From Larix kaempferi (Eukaryota > Streptophyta > Pinopsida > Pinales > Pinaceae), in contig BSBM01000007.1 in assembly GCA_027924585.1 (NCBI GenBank), forward strand, positions 14,261,001 through 14,325,000: a DNA stretch of 64,000 nt, in the 5' to 3' direction. Below the pieces are notes generated by a model. That model was not told the DNA's origin, made no database searches, and saw only the letters and a list, made by a program, of their open reading frames with translations. A program made the translations under genes and the position numbers. The stretch's first letter is position 1. Every line of letters begins with the position of its first letter. Of the stretch, positions 12,050 to 23,753 are shown in pieces.

Positions 12050-12720
12050 GTGAAATATTACAAGGAAAACGGTGGTGTTGATCAGTTTGTCCTTCTTAAG
12101 GACGTTAATTTAGATAGGGTTTGCATTTTGTCCAAACGGGAGGTCGTGGAAAAGATCGAAGGTGCTAGGGTTTCGAAGAAGTTACTGGATTCGGTAAATA
12201 ACACATGGACTCCAGAGCTTGGGTTGGATCTCAGAACGAGTCTTCTGTTCAAGGGATAGGTCTGCTTAATTTTTCCATCTGAAGAGATTTTTCTCTTGAT
12301 CCTATATAAGATATGGCTAATTAAGGATGGATCTTTAGTTCTAAAGCGCTGGCATGCGCATTTCAATTTGGAATCTAAAAGGTTGGTGAAAAGGAACATA
12401 TGGGTCCTAATGCCAATGCCAGGATTTCCTCTTGAATTATGGACCTCTAACATGTTTGAAGACCAGGATAATTTCTTGGGGAAATTGGTTAGGTTGGAGA
12501 AAAAATGGTGTTTGGGATGGATAAGAGGATTTATTCTATGATGGTGGAGATGGACATTTCAAAGGGTCTATCAGTAAAATTATCGATTGTTTGGGGAAAC
12601 AAGGTGTTCCGTAAAAAATGGACTACAGACACATTCCTTTCTATTGCTACTATTATAGAAATACCAGACATGTGAAGGCTCGTTATCCATTTTTTCTAAA
12701 GGGGTCAAGGCGAAATGTCC
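12050..12720 (+). pseudogene. LINE ORF1 (gag-like RNA-binding protein), degenerate
   Basis: The stretch 12296-12541 resembles the plant LINE ORF1 core (DUF4283 type): LKRWHAHFNLESKRL, then NIWVLMPMPGFPLELWT and an LG...L end. After it, near 12630-12690, is a decayed zinc knuckle, IPFYCYYYRNTRHVKARYP. The expected knuckle has Cys at the first Tyr after CY, Gly before His, and Cys at the last Tyr; all three differences are explained by G-to-A changes (TGT to TAT, GGA to AGA). Stops split the frame. The protein would coat LINE RNA. Confidence 0.55.
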
Positions 12721-13584
12721 GATGTTCAAACCATGTGGCTCTCCTTGATACATCTTATTAGGATTCACACGAGAGGTCTCCTCTATTTCTGCCTCCATCT
12801 CTTGAGACTCCTGGTAAGAATTTGGAGGAACCCTCAACTTTTTATGAAGTGGTTACTAAGGAAGAACTGTATTTCTATTTATCTACTGAAAAAGTGTTGG
12901 ACCTTAGTAAGTCTCGTTCCATTTTTTCTATAAATATCTTTTGGGGATTTGGAAAGGTCAGGGTTAAATAGTCCTATTTATGGGATTGAAAATCCTTCCG
13001 TCCCTACTCTTGGGTCTTGTTCACAAGTACCCCCCCTCTCCAACTTCACTGTTGAAGGTGAGCCTAGTTGTTTAAGATGGAAAAAACCGTATTAGTGCCA
13101 TAGAGAGGGATTTAGTCCCTTTGATTGTGGAAGGGAATCCTCATACTTCGTTGAAGGTAGTGGTGAGTGATTCTATTGAGGGTTTGAAGGAATCTGATGA
13201 GGTAGTTTATTTTGGGATTTTAAATTCTTCTTCTAAAGAGGCTGGTTCTATTAGGAATTCCAAGGATATTGTCTCTATTGAAGTACAATTGTCTTTCCCT
13301 CATGCCCTTTAATCTATTATACATGACCAATATGTTGTTTATAAATCTCCACTTGAGGTTTTTTCAAAATCCCCATCCTCTTCGGAGGTTAAAATTCCTA
13401 TTTCTTCCATTCATTGTCAAAATGTTACAATAAGGAAGAAAAACAAGAAAATAGGGGATAATTTTGAAATACCTTATAAACCCCTTTCCATTCGACTGAG
13501 TGATTTTGATATCCCAGATCAATCCTCTCTTTCCCCTCCCAATCGGGCCCTTAGAGCTAGTTTTCTCGGGAATATTTTTCCTTA

Positions 13585-13919
13585 ATGTCTTTTTTATATT
13601 TCAATATTTGTGGGATTGCATGGGCTAATAAGGTTAGGGCCATCTCCAATTTTATTAAATCTACTAGCCTTGATGTGATTCTAATTCAGGAGACTATTTT
13701 CTCATTAGTGCATGCGATTGTTGTTTTCTCCAAAAATGTTGCATTTGTGGAATTTTTGTGCAATTGATGCTTGTGGTTTGTCCGGTGGCTTGCTATCTGG
13801 ATGGAATCCGATAACTACTAATTTTAAGGATTTTAAAACTATTGGGGGTTTACTTTTTGAAGGAAAATTTCTTGCTAACAATCAAAATCTTGTTGTCTTA
13901 AATGTACTATGTTCCCTGT
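13585..13919 (+). pseudogene. LINE ORF2 start: endonuclease domain, truncated
   Basis: Begins MSFLYFNICGIAWANKVRAI and continues SLDVILIQETIF. This is the typical start of the apurinic-type endonuclease (exo-endo-phosphatase fold) of plant LINEs: an N-x-x-G motif, then the QET motif that holds the metal-binding Glu. A frame change occurs near 13740, after which GGLLSGWNP and LVVLNV follow. The domain is cut at about 13919, roughly two thirds of the way to its expected end, and continues directly into germin-like DNA. Confidence 0.65.
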
Positions 13920-14003
13920 AAAAATACATACAGAACAAACAAGCAAGTAGAGTAATACATCGTTTTGTTTTTTAGCGCATATGTTCCTTTCTTGCAATTA
14001 AAG

Positions 14004-14165
14004 ATGAAGGCCAGTGCATTCCTAATTTCACTGGTGTTAGTCTTCGCTACTTTACTTACATATGCCAACTCCGTTGATCGAGACCCTATGGGAGACTTTA
14101 TTGTAACTGGATTGAGGACATTCACTCTATGTAACATTTTTAAGAATATATACATTAGTAATGCG
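14004..14165 (+). pseudogene. Germin-like protein gene, copy B, exon 1
   Basis: Starts at an ATG encoding MKASAFLISLVLVFATLLTY, a clear secretion signal peptide, then ANSVDRDPMGDFIV, the start of a mature germin-like protein (DPxxxDF motif). The exon stays open for 54 codons to a GT donor at 14166. The 80 bases before the ATG match copy C's 5' leader, but the match begins around 13920, just downstream of where copy C has its TATA box, so B has no promoter of its own here. The intron continues for about 75 bases and is then broken by Copia-1. Confidence 0.7.
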
Positions 14166-14242
14166 GTATATATATTCAATATATTCATCTGATTCATATA
14201 TTGTTTGATTGTACATATTCTCATGATATATTTTGTTTGGAT

Positions 14243-15367
14243 TGTAAATTTTCTATGTAATTTCAACTTGCTCATTTATGCCAACTTTTCATTGTTTTTC
14301 ATTCCCAAGCCAGTTTTGCATTGGCTGGAAATACTTATAAAAAATGCAGACAATTAAACACACTGTAAATACACTTTAATAGGCAAAAATTAATTTAACC
14401 ATGCACAACATAAAAAACTTAGACTCTGAAATTTTGGCCAATAGCCCTAGAAAAAACACCCACGGGGAAAACCAGTCAAAGAGAGAGAGATTTTATTTCT
14501 TCAGCAAAAATTATAGAACAACATTATAGTGAGAAATACAACTTATCTCAACCATTCAATGCACCCAAAGACTGCCTCATAAAATGTGTTGAAGTTGCCT
14601 CTAAATTCGTGCTGAGAGAAAAGGACAGAAATCTGTATACCTAGATTTCTGTGCTGTCCTTTATCTTGAAATTTGTGTTTCTCTATTTCTCGATTTCTGT
14701 GCAGAAATAATCTCAAAATCTATGCCAACTTTATTGAGAAATGTGCCCTGTACTGTACCTCAAAAACTATGCAATTGTCTCAGGTTTTGTGCCCAGTCAA
14801 CCTCCTCGAAAACCATGCCTGGAAATATTGGGTTTAGTGCCCAAAAATTTCTCCTCAAAACTCATGCCCACTGTCCTCAATTTTTGTGCCCAGAACAACA
14901 CCTAGGAAATCATATTGCAACTCGGGATTAGTGCCCAAATTCCATACTGTACGATTGTCTTGGGATTGTGCCTACAATAAATGCCGAAAACCCTCCTCGA
15001 TATCTGTGCTGGAATCTCTCCTTGGAAATCATGCTTCCTTTCTTTTTCTCTTCAGCTCACTCTCTTCACAATAATGAATGCTCACTTGCCTCCCTTTTCC
15101 TTTTTGATCAAAACCCTAAGTGAGTGAGGGCCCATTCAAAGCAATGGCTGAGATTAGCCAAGATGAATGGGTGAGATTAAATGCTCACTTTAATATTAAA
15201 AAATAATTAAATTCACTCACTTAAATTTTATCAAAAGTGAATTTATGTTATAAAGTCACATTAAATGCTTTTCTAAAGTCATTTAATGCAAGGGTCACTT
15301 TTTCCCCACTTAAGTGACTTAGGAAAAAAATCACCTAGGGAACACTTCCTGGGTACAAAAACTAAGA
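14243..15367 (-). repeat. Copia-1 LTR (left; 3' LTR of the element)
   Basis: Matches 30268-31383 along its whole length with scattered substitutions and a deletion near 14607, where about 20 bases of the partner are missing. Its outer end keeps TG; the inner end is AAGA where the partner has AACA. It contains many boxes of the form CCTCGAAA..GTGCC. Confidence 0.92.
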
Positions 15368-15378
15368 CTCCCTCTTAC
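15368..15378 (-). promoter_or_regulatory. Copia-1 polypurine tract
   Basis: On the minus strand GTAAGAGGGAG lies directly before the 3' LTR. Confidence 0.7.
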
Positions 15379-15379
15379 C

Positions 15380-18300
15380 GAAGAAGGTGTTCTGCACCAC
15401 TCCCAACTTGTCTCTGAAGAAAACAATTTGTCCCTCCCCAAATATTTCGTCAGGATATATAATACTTGCTCATTAGTGGATATGTACTGCAACTCTACAG
15501 CTCCTCTCTAAATGTAGTCACTGATGAAATGGTGCCTGATATCAATATGCTTTGACCTGTCATGGAACACTGGATTCTCAGAGAGTTGAATGCAACTCTG
15601 ATTGTCACAGTAGATCACTGTAGGCCTAAGCTCCTGATCAAACAAACATACCAACAGCTTACGAAGCCACAGTGCCTCGCAAGTAGCTTGACTCTCTGCC
15701 ATATACTCAGCCTCGATGAAACTCAATGCAATGGAATTCTGTTTCCCACTGAACCATGATACTACTGCCGAGCTCAAACTGAAAGAACAATCGGAAGTGC
15801 TCTTCCGATCCCTCACACTACCTAACCAGTCTGAATCTGTGAAACCAACCAAACTGACTCCACTCGAACCCTTGTAATCCAAACCATAGTCCATTGTACC
15901 TGCAAGATATCTCAACACATGTTTTGTGGCTGTCCAATGTACACTCCTAGGCTCCACCATGAACTGGCTAACAGTGTTCACTGCAAAACACAGGTCTGGC
16001 CTGGTGTTGACCAGATACATCAACGACCCAATTATCTGATGGTAAAGTGTAGGATCCACTAACTTACCCTGAGAAGCATGAAGTTGCTTCCAGTTGGTGA
16101 TCATAGGTGTAGACATCGGCCTACAATCCTCCATTCGAAATCTACTCAGAATATCAACTGCATACTTCCCCTGTCCCAGGAAAATATGTCCAGGCTCCTG
16201 CCAAACCTCCATACCCAGATAGTAATGCATCAACCCAATGTTAGTCATCTCATACTCAGTAGCAAGGTCTCTCTTGCAATGTGCAATGAGATGCTCCTCT
16301 CCAGTGATAAACAAGTCATCAACATATAACAAAAGAATGAGAGGATCTCCACCAACCACAATGTAGTAAAGGTTGGGATCAGTCTCACTCTTCTAAAAAC
16401 CCATCGAAGTCAAGTACGCATCAATCCTGGAGTACCAAGCTCTAGGATCTTGCTTCAGTCCATACAAGGCTTTCCTCAGCCAACACACATGAGAATATCT
16501 CCCATGAATCTCGAATCCCTATGGCTACTATAAGTAAACCTCCTCCTGCAGAAGACCATTGAGAAATTCAGTCTTCACATCCATCTGGTGGATCTTCCAA
16601 CCCATCTCTACTGCTATAGAAATCACTACTCTGATGGAAGAATACCGAGCAACTGGCGCAAAGGTCTCATCATAATCAACTCCCTCAACTTGTGAAAACC
16701 CTCGTGCCACAAACCGAGCCTTCTACTTCTACACACTTCCATCCGCAGCATTCTTCACCTTGTAGATCCACTTGGAAGTCACAATAGACTTCCCCTCTGG
16801 TCTTGACACTATCTCCCATGCATCATTCTTCATGATGGAATGGTACTCTTCCATCATGACATCTCTCCAAACCTGATGCTGAGAGGCCTCCTCAAATGTG
16901 GAAGGCTTTGAATCACGAATACTCGCAACAAGAGCCATACCCAATCTATCTGGCATTAGTACTATCCCGATCTCCTCCTAGGGTCTACCAAATGCCTCTG
17001 CCTCCTTCAAGGTCTCCTGAAGCCATTTAGGCTTCCTCTTTCTTGAAGGCTTCTCCCATACTCATCTATCCTCATCTGAAGAACTCCTAGAAGTAGAAGG
17101 TCCAACACCCCGAGGACCAGTGACTGATGAACCAATCCTTGAAGAACCTGTAACCTGAGAACCAAAACCTGAACCTATCCCTGAAGTACCTGTCACCTAA
17201 ACCACTGAACCTGTAGAAGTTGTGCCTGTACTCTGTGATCTAGTCACTCCAGAAACCTGTGGACCTGAGATCTGTATCAAAGAAGCCTGAGTCACTTGAG
17301 GTGTGGAAGCTGGTGTCTCCCCCTGCTCTATCTCTCTAGACTTCCTGAAGGCTCTCTCCTCATCAAACTTCACCTCTCGTCTAACAACAACCTTCTTTTG
17401 GCCGGGAAGGTAAATCCGGTAAGCCTTTGAAGTCTCATCATATCCCACAAAGATGCCTCTCTCTACAGTGGGATCAAACTTTGTCCTCTTCTCAGAAGGG
17501 ACGTGAGAGTAATTCAAAGAACCAAATATGCAAAAATGTCTCACCTCAGGCTTCTTGCCTATGTACATCTCTTCAGGAGTATTCCTCCCCCAAGCACAAT
17601 GAGGACTCTTGTTCTGTAGATAAACTGCAGTGCTGGATGCCTCTTCCCATAAAAGGAACGATAAACTCTGATCATGGAGCATCGCTCTCGCTGCTCCCAC
17701 AATTGACCTGTTCTTCCTCTCTATTACTCCATTCTGCTCAGGAGTGTAGGGAACTATCAGTTGTCTTTGTATACCCTCCTATGTGCAAAATCCATCGAAC
17801 TCCTTTGGAGGTATACTCACCCCCATTGTCCGATATCAACATCTGAATCTTCCTCCCTGTCTGCTTCTCCACAAGGGATTTGAACCTTTGGAAGACACTC
17901 AATAATAAGGGCGACTTCTTGCTCCTCAAGAAGTAGATCAAGGTCTTCCTGGAGTAGTCATCAATGAAAGTGATATAGTACTAAAATCTAGTCAAAGAGA
18001 CTGATGACATACGGCCACAGATATCAGAATGGATCAAGTCAAGTACTCCTGCTGCTCTGGTGTCATTGCTTGGAAAAGAAGTCTTGGTGTAATTTCCCAA
18101 AGCACACTCCCTGTACACATCACTCTGCTCAGTGATGAACTTGGGTAAACCTGTAACCATGCTCCTCAATAATCTTAGAGTTGGGTGATGTAAGTGGGCC
18201 ATCCTCCGGTGCCATAGCTCAGAAAGCTCACTACTGTTGCTGTGTGCTACAACATGCTGTGGCTGAAACAAAAGCTTGTACATCTTTCCACATCTAACCC

Positions 18301-18892
18301 CAATGTCCATGGAGGTAGATAATCCTGTAGCCTTGGGGAATACCTGCACTCACCCATCCAAGAAACAAACCCCAAGACCCCTGTCCTCAATGGTGGAAAC
18401 TGATACAAGGTTCTTCTTCATCCCAAGGACAAATAACACATCCCTCATAATCATGGGACTCATAGAATCCCTCTGAAATGTAATGGTCCCCCGACTGACT
18501 GCTCTAATAATGGTATCATTACATAGTACAACCTCCACATCTGTACCTGTCTGTGAAAGCTCATAGATCATCTCTCGAGCACCTGTCATGTGGCTCGAGG
18601 CTCCGCTGTCAATATACCAAGTGTCAGTGGTGGATGCACTCATTTGATGACTTGTCAATAAGGAATACTCCATCTCCATCTCCATATCATTATTGGTAAC
18701 TAAAGAGGCTCTCTCTCTCTCTCTCTCTCTCTCAATCTGTCCAGCACATAGAGCAAACTCTCTCTGAAGTTTGTATCCAAAGTCATCAACCTCTGCTGAA
18801 GCTGCATTCTGTTGTCTCTTCTTCTTCTTGCTTGGACACTGTGAAGCATAGTGCCCAAATGTCTGATAACCATAGCACTTGATTTTACTCAA
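15380..18892 (-). pseudogene. Copia-1 pol: protease, integrase, reverse transcriptase, RNase H
   Basis: Reading down the minus strand: a zinc knuckle and the protease with DSGASSHMTG (about 18590-18620); the pre-integrase zinc region HRRMAH (18200); the integrase core with SDNGGEY (about 17830) and QNGVIERKN (about 17720); reverse transcriptase with MDVKTEFLNG (16560) and LYVDDL (about 16315); then RNase H. The C-terminus runs past a stop at 15507 almost to the polypurine tract. All pieces share one frame except for a single frameshift near 17790. At least six in-frame stops occur. Two zinc ligands are Tyr instead of Cys (CYGYQTFGH and VYRECALG). A CT microsatellite lies within it. Confidence 0.85.
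18709..18733. repeat. CT/GA microsatellite inside Copia-1 gag-pol
   Basis: Twelve CT units; on the coding strand it reads as an in-frame run of Arg-Glu pairs between the zinc knuckle and the protease, so it probably expanded after insertion. Confidence 0.9.
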
Positions 18893-19159
18893 GTCCTTAT
18901 TTTGCCCACCCTGTTGTTGCTGCTGCTACTTGGCCCCACTCTTCTTGGGACCCTTCTTCTTCTTCTTCCCCTTTGCGGTCAAAGCCACATTCTCATCATC
19001 TTCCCTACCCTGTGAAGAACTTCCCTGTACGAGACCTCTCCTGATCTCCTCCTACACAAAGTCATCCCATAGTCTCTCCCATGAAGGTAAGTTCTCTCTA
19101 CCCACTATAGCCTGCAAAAATGCACCCCAGGGCTTAGAATCCCCATTCACTGATGTATG
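18893..19159 (-). pseudogene. Copia-1 gag, C-terminal part
   Basis: Encodes GRENLPSWERLWDDFVQEEI and then a Lys-rich stretch before the zinc knuckle, the usual end of the Copia gag helical domain. Its N-terminal part lies at 29696-30154, on the far side of the nested Gypsy. The coding frame is in phase with that part once the Gypsy and one 5-bp target copy are left out. One stop lies in the Gln-rich segment near 18930. Confidence 0.8.
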
Positions 19160-20053
19160 TGTTGACTCAATTCCAGTTGACAGGGGTCCCACTCACTGTC
19201 GACACATACCGTAGTCTTCCTGGGCACCGACCCAAATAGGGTTTATCTCACCCAGCAACACCTATAGAGCAGATGAGGTCTCACTCGAGGCGTCCAGGAA
19301 GAGCAGACGGAACCATGTTTCCGCCGAATGAAGGAGGATGGTTGCGGCTATGATACTAACTTATTGCAGCACTAAGACTGAGATCTTTAAGCATTCAACA
19401 TAGTATTAAAGCGACATTCAACCAATACATTCATCATTGCAACAACAATAATTGTAAAGCAAGTATCGCATCAAAGAAGCATGCCATTTATTCGCATAGT
19501 GCAATATCACATTATCATAACTGAACAAATTGAACACAGGGATTGCACCAAAATAGCTTCATCATATTATCATTGTCAACCCAGATACAATGCTTCTGCA
19601 AAAACTAGATCTCCGCAATGACTCTTGACATCAAAACATACCCGGAAATCATACAACATCAAAGCTTCACAATCTTCTCCCGTGAATTATATCTCCATTC
19701 CATTCTTTTATCAACACTTACAATTCTTATCTATATATAGGCTTCCGCCTTACAACTCTTTTCCACTTACTATCGACTTCCTAACTGACACTATGGACAA
19801 TTGACCCAATATCTAACTGACTTATCCAAAAATGACCAAAAACCCACATTCTGTGGTATAGTTGACTCAACATTACATAATATGTGGTCCAAATGACCCA
19901 AAACCCGCATTCCACGGTACAATTGACCCAAAATGCATAACTAATCTTCCGCTGATCGCCATTCGCATCATTGTCTCGCCATTCGTGCCATCTTCTGCCT
20001 TGTCATAGCATCGGAGATGCTGCGATAGCACTTTACCAAACTGCCTGCGAATA
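19160..20053 (-). repeat. Gypsy LTR (left; 3' LTR)
   Basis: Very similar to 28800-29690. The right end of both LTRs reads ATA rather than the usual CA, so on the element's strand the LTR would be TA...CA; this is either an old mutation in the family or a one-base error in my boundary. Confidence 0.88.
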
Positions 20054-21187
20054 GGCCCTTAACACAATCTTGTGGCTCGCCCTCGAGCCACGTCAACATG
20101 ATACAGTGTACTTTGTTGTATTTACTCTACTAGGGAGGAACTTGAGTTCTGCAATTGTTCTTGTTATCTGGATCTTGTGATGTTGTTCTGCTCCTTCTGC
20201 TACATTGATCATTTTCTCGCTGTCATGTAATTCTTACCCAAAAGTGGACTCTTCCTAGCTTACCATCGTATTCCTTCCAAACTCATCCTCCAGTATCGAG
20301 AGACCGATTGTAAACAGAAAGGAATTTTGCAAGCAATGTCGAGGTGTAAAACAGGCCAGTGATTCTGGCACATCTGTTTCGCACTAGTAAGCATAAGTTA
20401 CAGGGACTGAGGGGAAACGACCCCCCCGCTTTGTGTGGTCGCAAGGACCACGAGACTTCGAACCATCACCAACTGCCTAGACATCTCGGACGAAAATTCA
20501 TGCTTGTAACCCCAGAGTGTCCGAGGTGCAGCTTGCTCCAACCGCTCATGTACACTCGTGGTTCGGGCCCTCAGCGCACTGGGTGTGCTACCCCGCGAAA
20601 TAAAATGTAGCATTTCCACAACCTCCTTGGAATTCCTAACTTACCAAAATTCCAGAGCCTTTCGTAGCATAACCCTTCTTAATTAAAACAACCTCTATGT
20701 TCTTACTCCCCTCGGGGCCTCTATTTATATAGTGCACTATGTCATTCATCTACCTCGGCAATCCATTGCACCACCTGCTCATGCTCCCAGGTAATCATAA
20801 TATCCCACAGTTCCGTGTGACAATTGTCCCGACTGCGGAGGAATCGTACCTCGGCCTGGTTCCCTTCATGCAAACATGTGCAGAGCATGTTGTTGGTCAT
20901 GCCGGCATGGTGGATGCTTCGTGCCAACCATGCGGACCATCTTGGCAAGTGTCATTGGCCATGCTGCCTCAGTGTATCCCTAAGCCCAAACGTGCGTTCT
21001 TCTGACACGATCGAAATTAACTAATGATCATACCCATCAAAAAGGAAAAATTCCCATCTACGTAATGATTTCAGATGTGACCCAAGTGCAACACTACTAC
21101 GTGTTGCAAACTGCTTCAAACTTGCAGCAGAATCCATCCTACTTCCACATTCCATTCCTCTCCTTTTTTTTTTTTCCTTGATGTGAC
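20054..21187 (-). other. Gypsy 3' non-coding region
   Basis: Lies between the end of the integrase and the 3' LTR on the element's strand. A T14 run (A14 on the coding strand) occurs near 21164-21177. Overlapping short open frames on both strands (for example 20359-20610 and 20739-21005) show no domain I recognise. It may hold an unidentified extra region or simply untranslated sequence. Confidence 0.5.
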
Positions 21188-22094
21188 TCAAGCATCACGG
21201 TGTTCCAAGCCCAACTGATAGGGCTTCAACCTATGACCATTCACCAATTTTGGGAGGATTTCCCCATCCAGCTGCTGTAGCTGAACCGCAACCCTTGAAG
21301 TAATACTACTGATGCGATATGGACCTAGCCAATGCATCTGCAACTTTCCTGGATGTTTGATAAACTTGCTGTCGTACAACAACACCAAGTTTCCCTGCTG
21401 AAATTGTTTGTTTTTGATGTGTCGATCATGCCATGCTTTCTGGCGATCCTTCTCTACCCCTTGGTGGAACCCAATGATGAAACGATCTTCCTCCAACTGC
21501 ACCAACTGCTCTAGACATTCATCTAGTGCTGCTGCATCATCTAGGCCTGTGCGGCTGCGATGTGAAAACTCGGAACAATATACTCCATGGGCATAATTGC
21601 TTCTTGTCCATGCACCAGCTTAAATGGTGTCTGTCCTGTTATCTGTTTACATGTGGTGCGATAGGCCCACAACACTACTGGGATTTTGAGATCCTAGTCA
21701 TCACGGTTCACATTACACACCTTTGTCAGTGCATGCTCCAATACCATATTGAAAGCCTCCACCGTGCCATTCACCTGCTGATGATAGGGTGTACTCTTCT
21801 TATGCTGTATCTGCAACTCCTCCGTCAATGCACTGATGGTGCGATTAAGAAATTAGCTACCTTGATCACTCAATAATATCTTGGTGCAGCTGAAGCAAGT
21901 GATAATATGGTCAAAGAGAAACCGCGTGGTTGTGGCCATGGAGCAATCAGTGACTGGTGCAGCTTCTTCCCATTGAGTCAAATACTCTGTCGCGGTGATA
22001 ATATAGCGTGCACCCGTGCGCTTCCCTGGTAGATTGATCGGTCCTACAAAATCCACCACCCATTTGTCGAACGACTGCAATGTAACCTGGGGCA
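21188..22094 (-). pseudogene. Gypsy integrase (core and C-terminal domain)
   Basis: Following the RNase H on the minus strand, the integrase core starts FDKWVVDFVGPINLPGKRTG, with the first catalytic Asp, and continues to LLSDQGS with the second. The C-terminal part (21505-21188) has DRHIKNKQFQQGNLVLLYDS and LQMHWLGPYRIS, the GPY/F-type end typical of Gypsy integrases. Frameshifts separate the pieces from the upstream pol frame and from each other. The enzyme would insert the DNA copy into the genome; this one is broken. Confidence 0.82.
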
Positions 22095-23753
22095 TCAATG
22101 GCATCTCATCGCATCAGGATGGTTTTCCAGTTCGCTGACAGACCATGCATAGTATGTCGTATCATTATGTAGTGTGGGCCACCATAGCCCAACACACAAC
22201 ACTTTCCTAGCAGTCGCCCTACCACCATAGTGTCCTCTGGCTACTCCTCCATGCGCTTCTGCTAATATCTGTGATTGTTCATGCGGAAAGACACATCTAC
22301 GCAATAGCTCATCGGCACCCATTTTGTATAACTCTCCTGCAATTACCTGGAAGTATGTAGCTTTGACTACCAACTGCTTCTTCTGACTGGTGGTGAACTC
22401 ATCTGGTGTAGTATCCGTTGTCAGAAACTGAATGATTTCCACAAAGTAGCCATCTGCAACCTCAACTCGAAACAGTTGAGCATCTAGTAAACCATCTTCA
22501 ATTTTGGTCAGCTCCTCTGCTGTATAGATCCACGAGAGATGATCAGGACCAGTGTTCAACCGACCTGGCTTCACAATGAATTCAAAATCAAACTCCTGAA
22601 AAAGAAGTAGCCAGCGGCATATCTTCCCCCCCAACACAGGATTATTGACTAGGTATTTCAACGCGGAATGGTTGGTGAACATTTTAAAGTGCCCACCCAA
22701 CAAATGGTGCCTAAACTTCTGCAGCGCGTAGACCATTGCTAGACCCTCCCGCTCAATGGTAGTGCAATTCCTTTTTGCAGAGGACAACTTCTGACTTGCA
22801 AAAGAAATAGGATGATCAAGGTAGCCTTCTCCTGGTTGATCCAATATGACTCCCAACGCAATCGATGAGGCATCAACATGGACATGGAATTCCTTACTCC
22901 AATCTGGAAATACCAATATCGGTGACGATGCCATCTTCACCTTCAGTGTTTCAAAGCTAGCCTGACATTCCGAGCTTCACTAGAATGCCGCATCCTTCTT
23001 CAACAACTTCTCCATAGGGACAGTAATCACAGCATAACCACTGATGAACTTGCGATAGTACCCCGTATGTCCTAGAGTCGCCTGCAACTGGTTAACAGTG
23101 GTCGGTGGTTGCAAAATAAAAATGAGCGCAATCTTATCCGGATCGACCAACATCCCTTTCTTACACACAATATGGCCGAGCAATATCTCAAGCGGTGCAC
23201 AAAAGATGCATTTCTTTAGATTCAGCGATATCTGGTGCTATCGGCATCTCTCGAGCATCAACCATAGATTCGCCAAATGATCATGGACCAAACCATAGAC
23301 TGTCCAATTGTCCATGTATACCTGTAAAAATTTCTGAATGAAGTCTTTAAACGCAGCAATGACAACTCGTGAAAATATTGTAGGTGCATTCTTCAAACCA
23401 AACGGCATTACAGTGTATTGAAAGTAGCCCCATTCAGTAACGAAAGTTCTCTTATGGCGATATTCTTTGGCAATGCGGATCTGATGGTAGCTAGAGAACC
23501 CGTCTGTGAAGGAGTACATCTCCTGGCCACCCACACCTTCAAGCACTTCATCGGTAAATGGAGTGGGGAACGGATTGTGCAAACATGCATCATTTAGCTT
23601 CCTGAGGTCAACGCAAATGTGCACTTCACCAGTCTTCTTATCCTGCACCACCATAGGACTAATCCATTCCGACTCCTCAACTGGTTCAATAATACTAACA
23701 TCCAACATGCGATCCAGCTCAGCCTTGACCCGCTCCTTATGTCGCGGATTCAA
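22095..23753 (-). pseudogene. Gypsy reverse transcriptase, RNase H and integrase zinc region
   Basis: Starts with LDRMLDVSIIEPVEESEWIS and VDLRKLND, then MPFGLKNAPTIFSRV, all classic Gypsy reverse transcriptase motifs. The active site reads YMDNWTVYG; Gypsy enzymes have DD there, so the second catalytic Asp is Asn. RNase H (22940-22560) has HVDASSIALGVILDQ and FTNHSALKYLVN, where the family has D at the N. An HxxH..GHYGG region leading into the integrase follows. Stops lie at about 22977 and 23190. Copying of RNA to DNA by this protein is not possible as written. Confidence 0.88.

Larger units (their letters stand above)
11800..13919 (+). mobile_element. LINE 5' half (ORF1 and start of ORF2)
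   Basis: ORF1 remains lie at about 12050-12720 and the first third of ORF2 at 13585-13919. The element then stops abruptly inside the endonuclease domain, where germin-like copy B begins. The missing remainder is a good match in order and strand to the LINE part at 31810-35060, so the two were probably one element. The exact 5' end is not visible; I place it near 11800. Confidence 0.6.

Noticed and set aside
13965-14003. Upstream start codon extending germin-like copy B exon 1
   Set aside because: The upstream segment is the 5' leader shared with copy C; the ATG at 14004 begins a clean signal peptide in both copies.
18879-19214. Plus-strand open frame rich in Cys and Ser over Copia-1 gag
   Set aside because: It is the antisense shadow of the Lys/Gln-rich gag tail.
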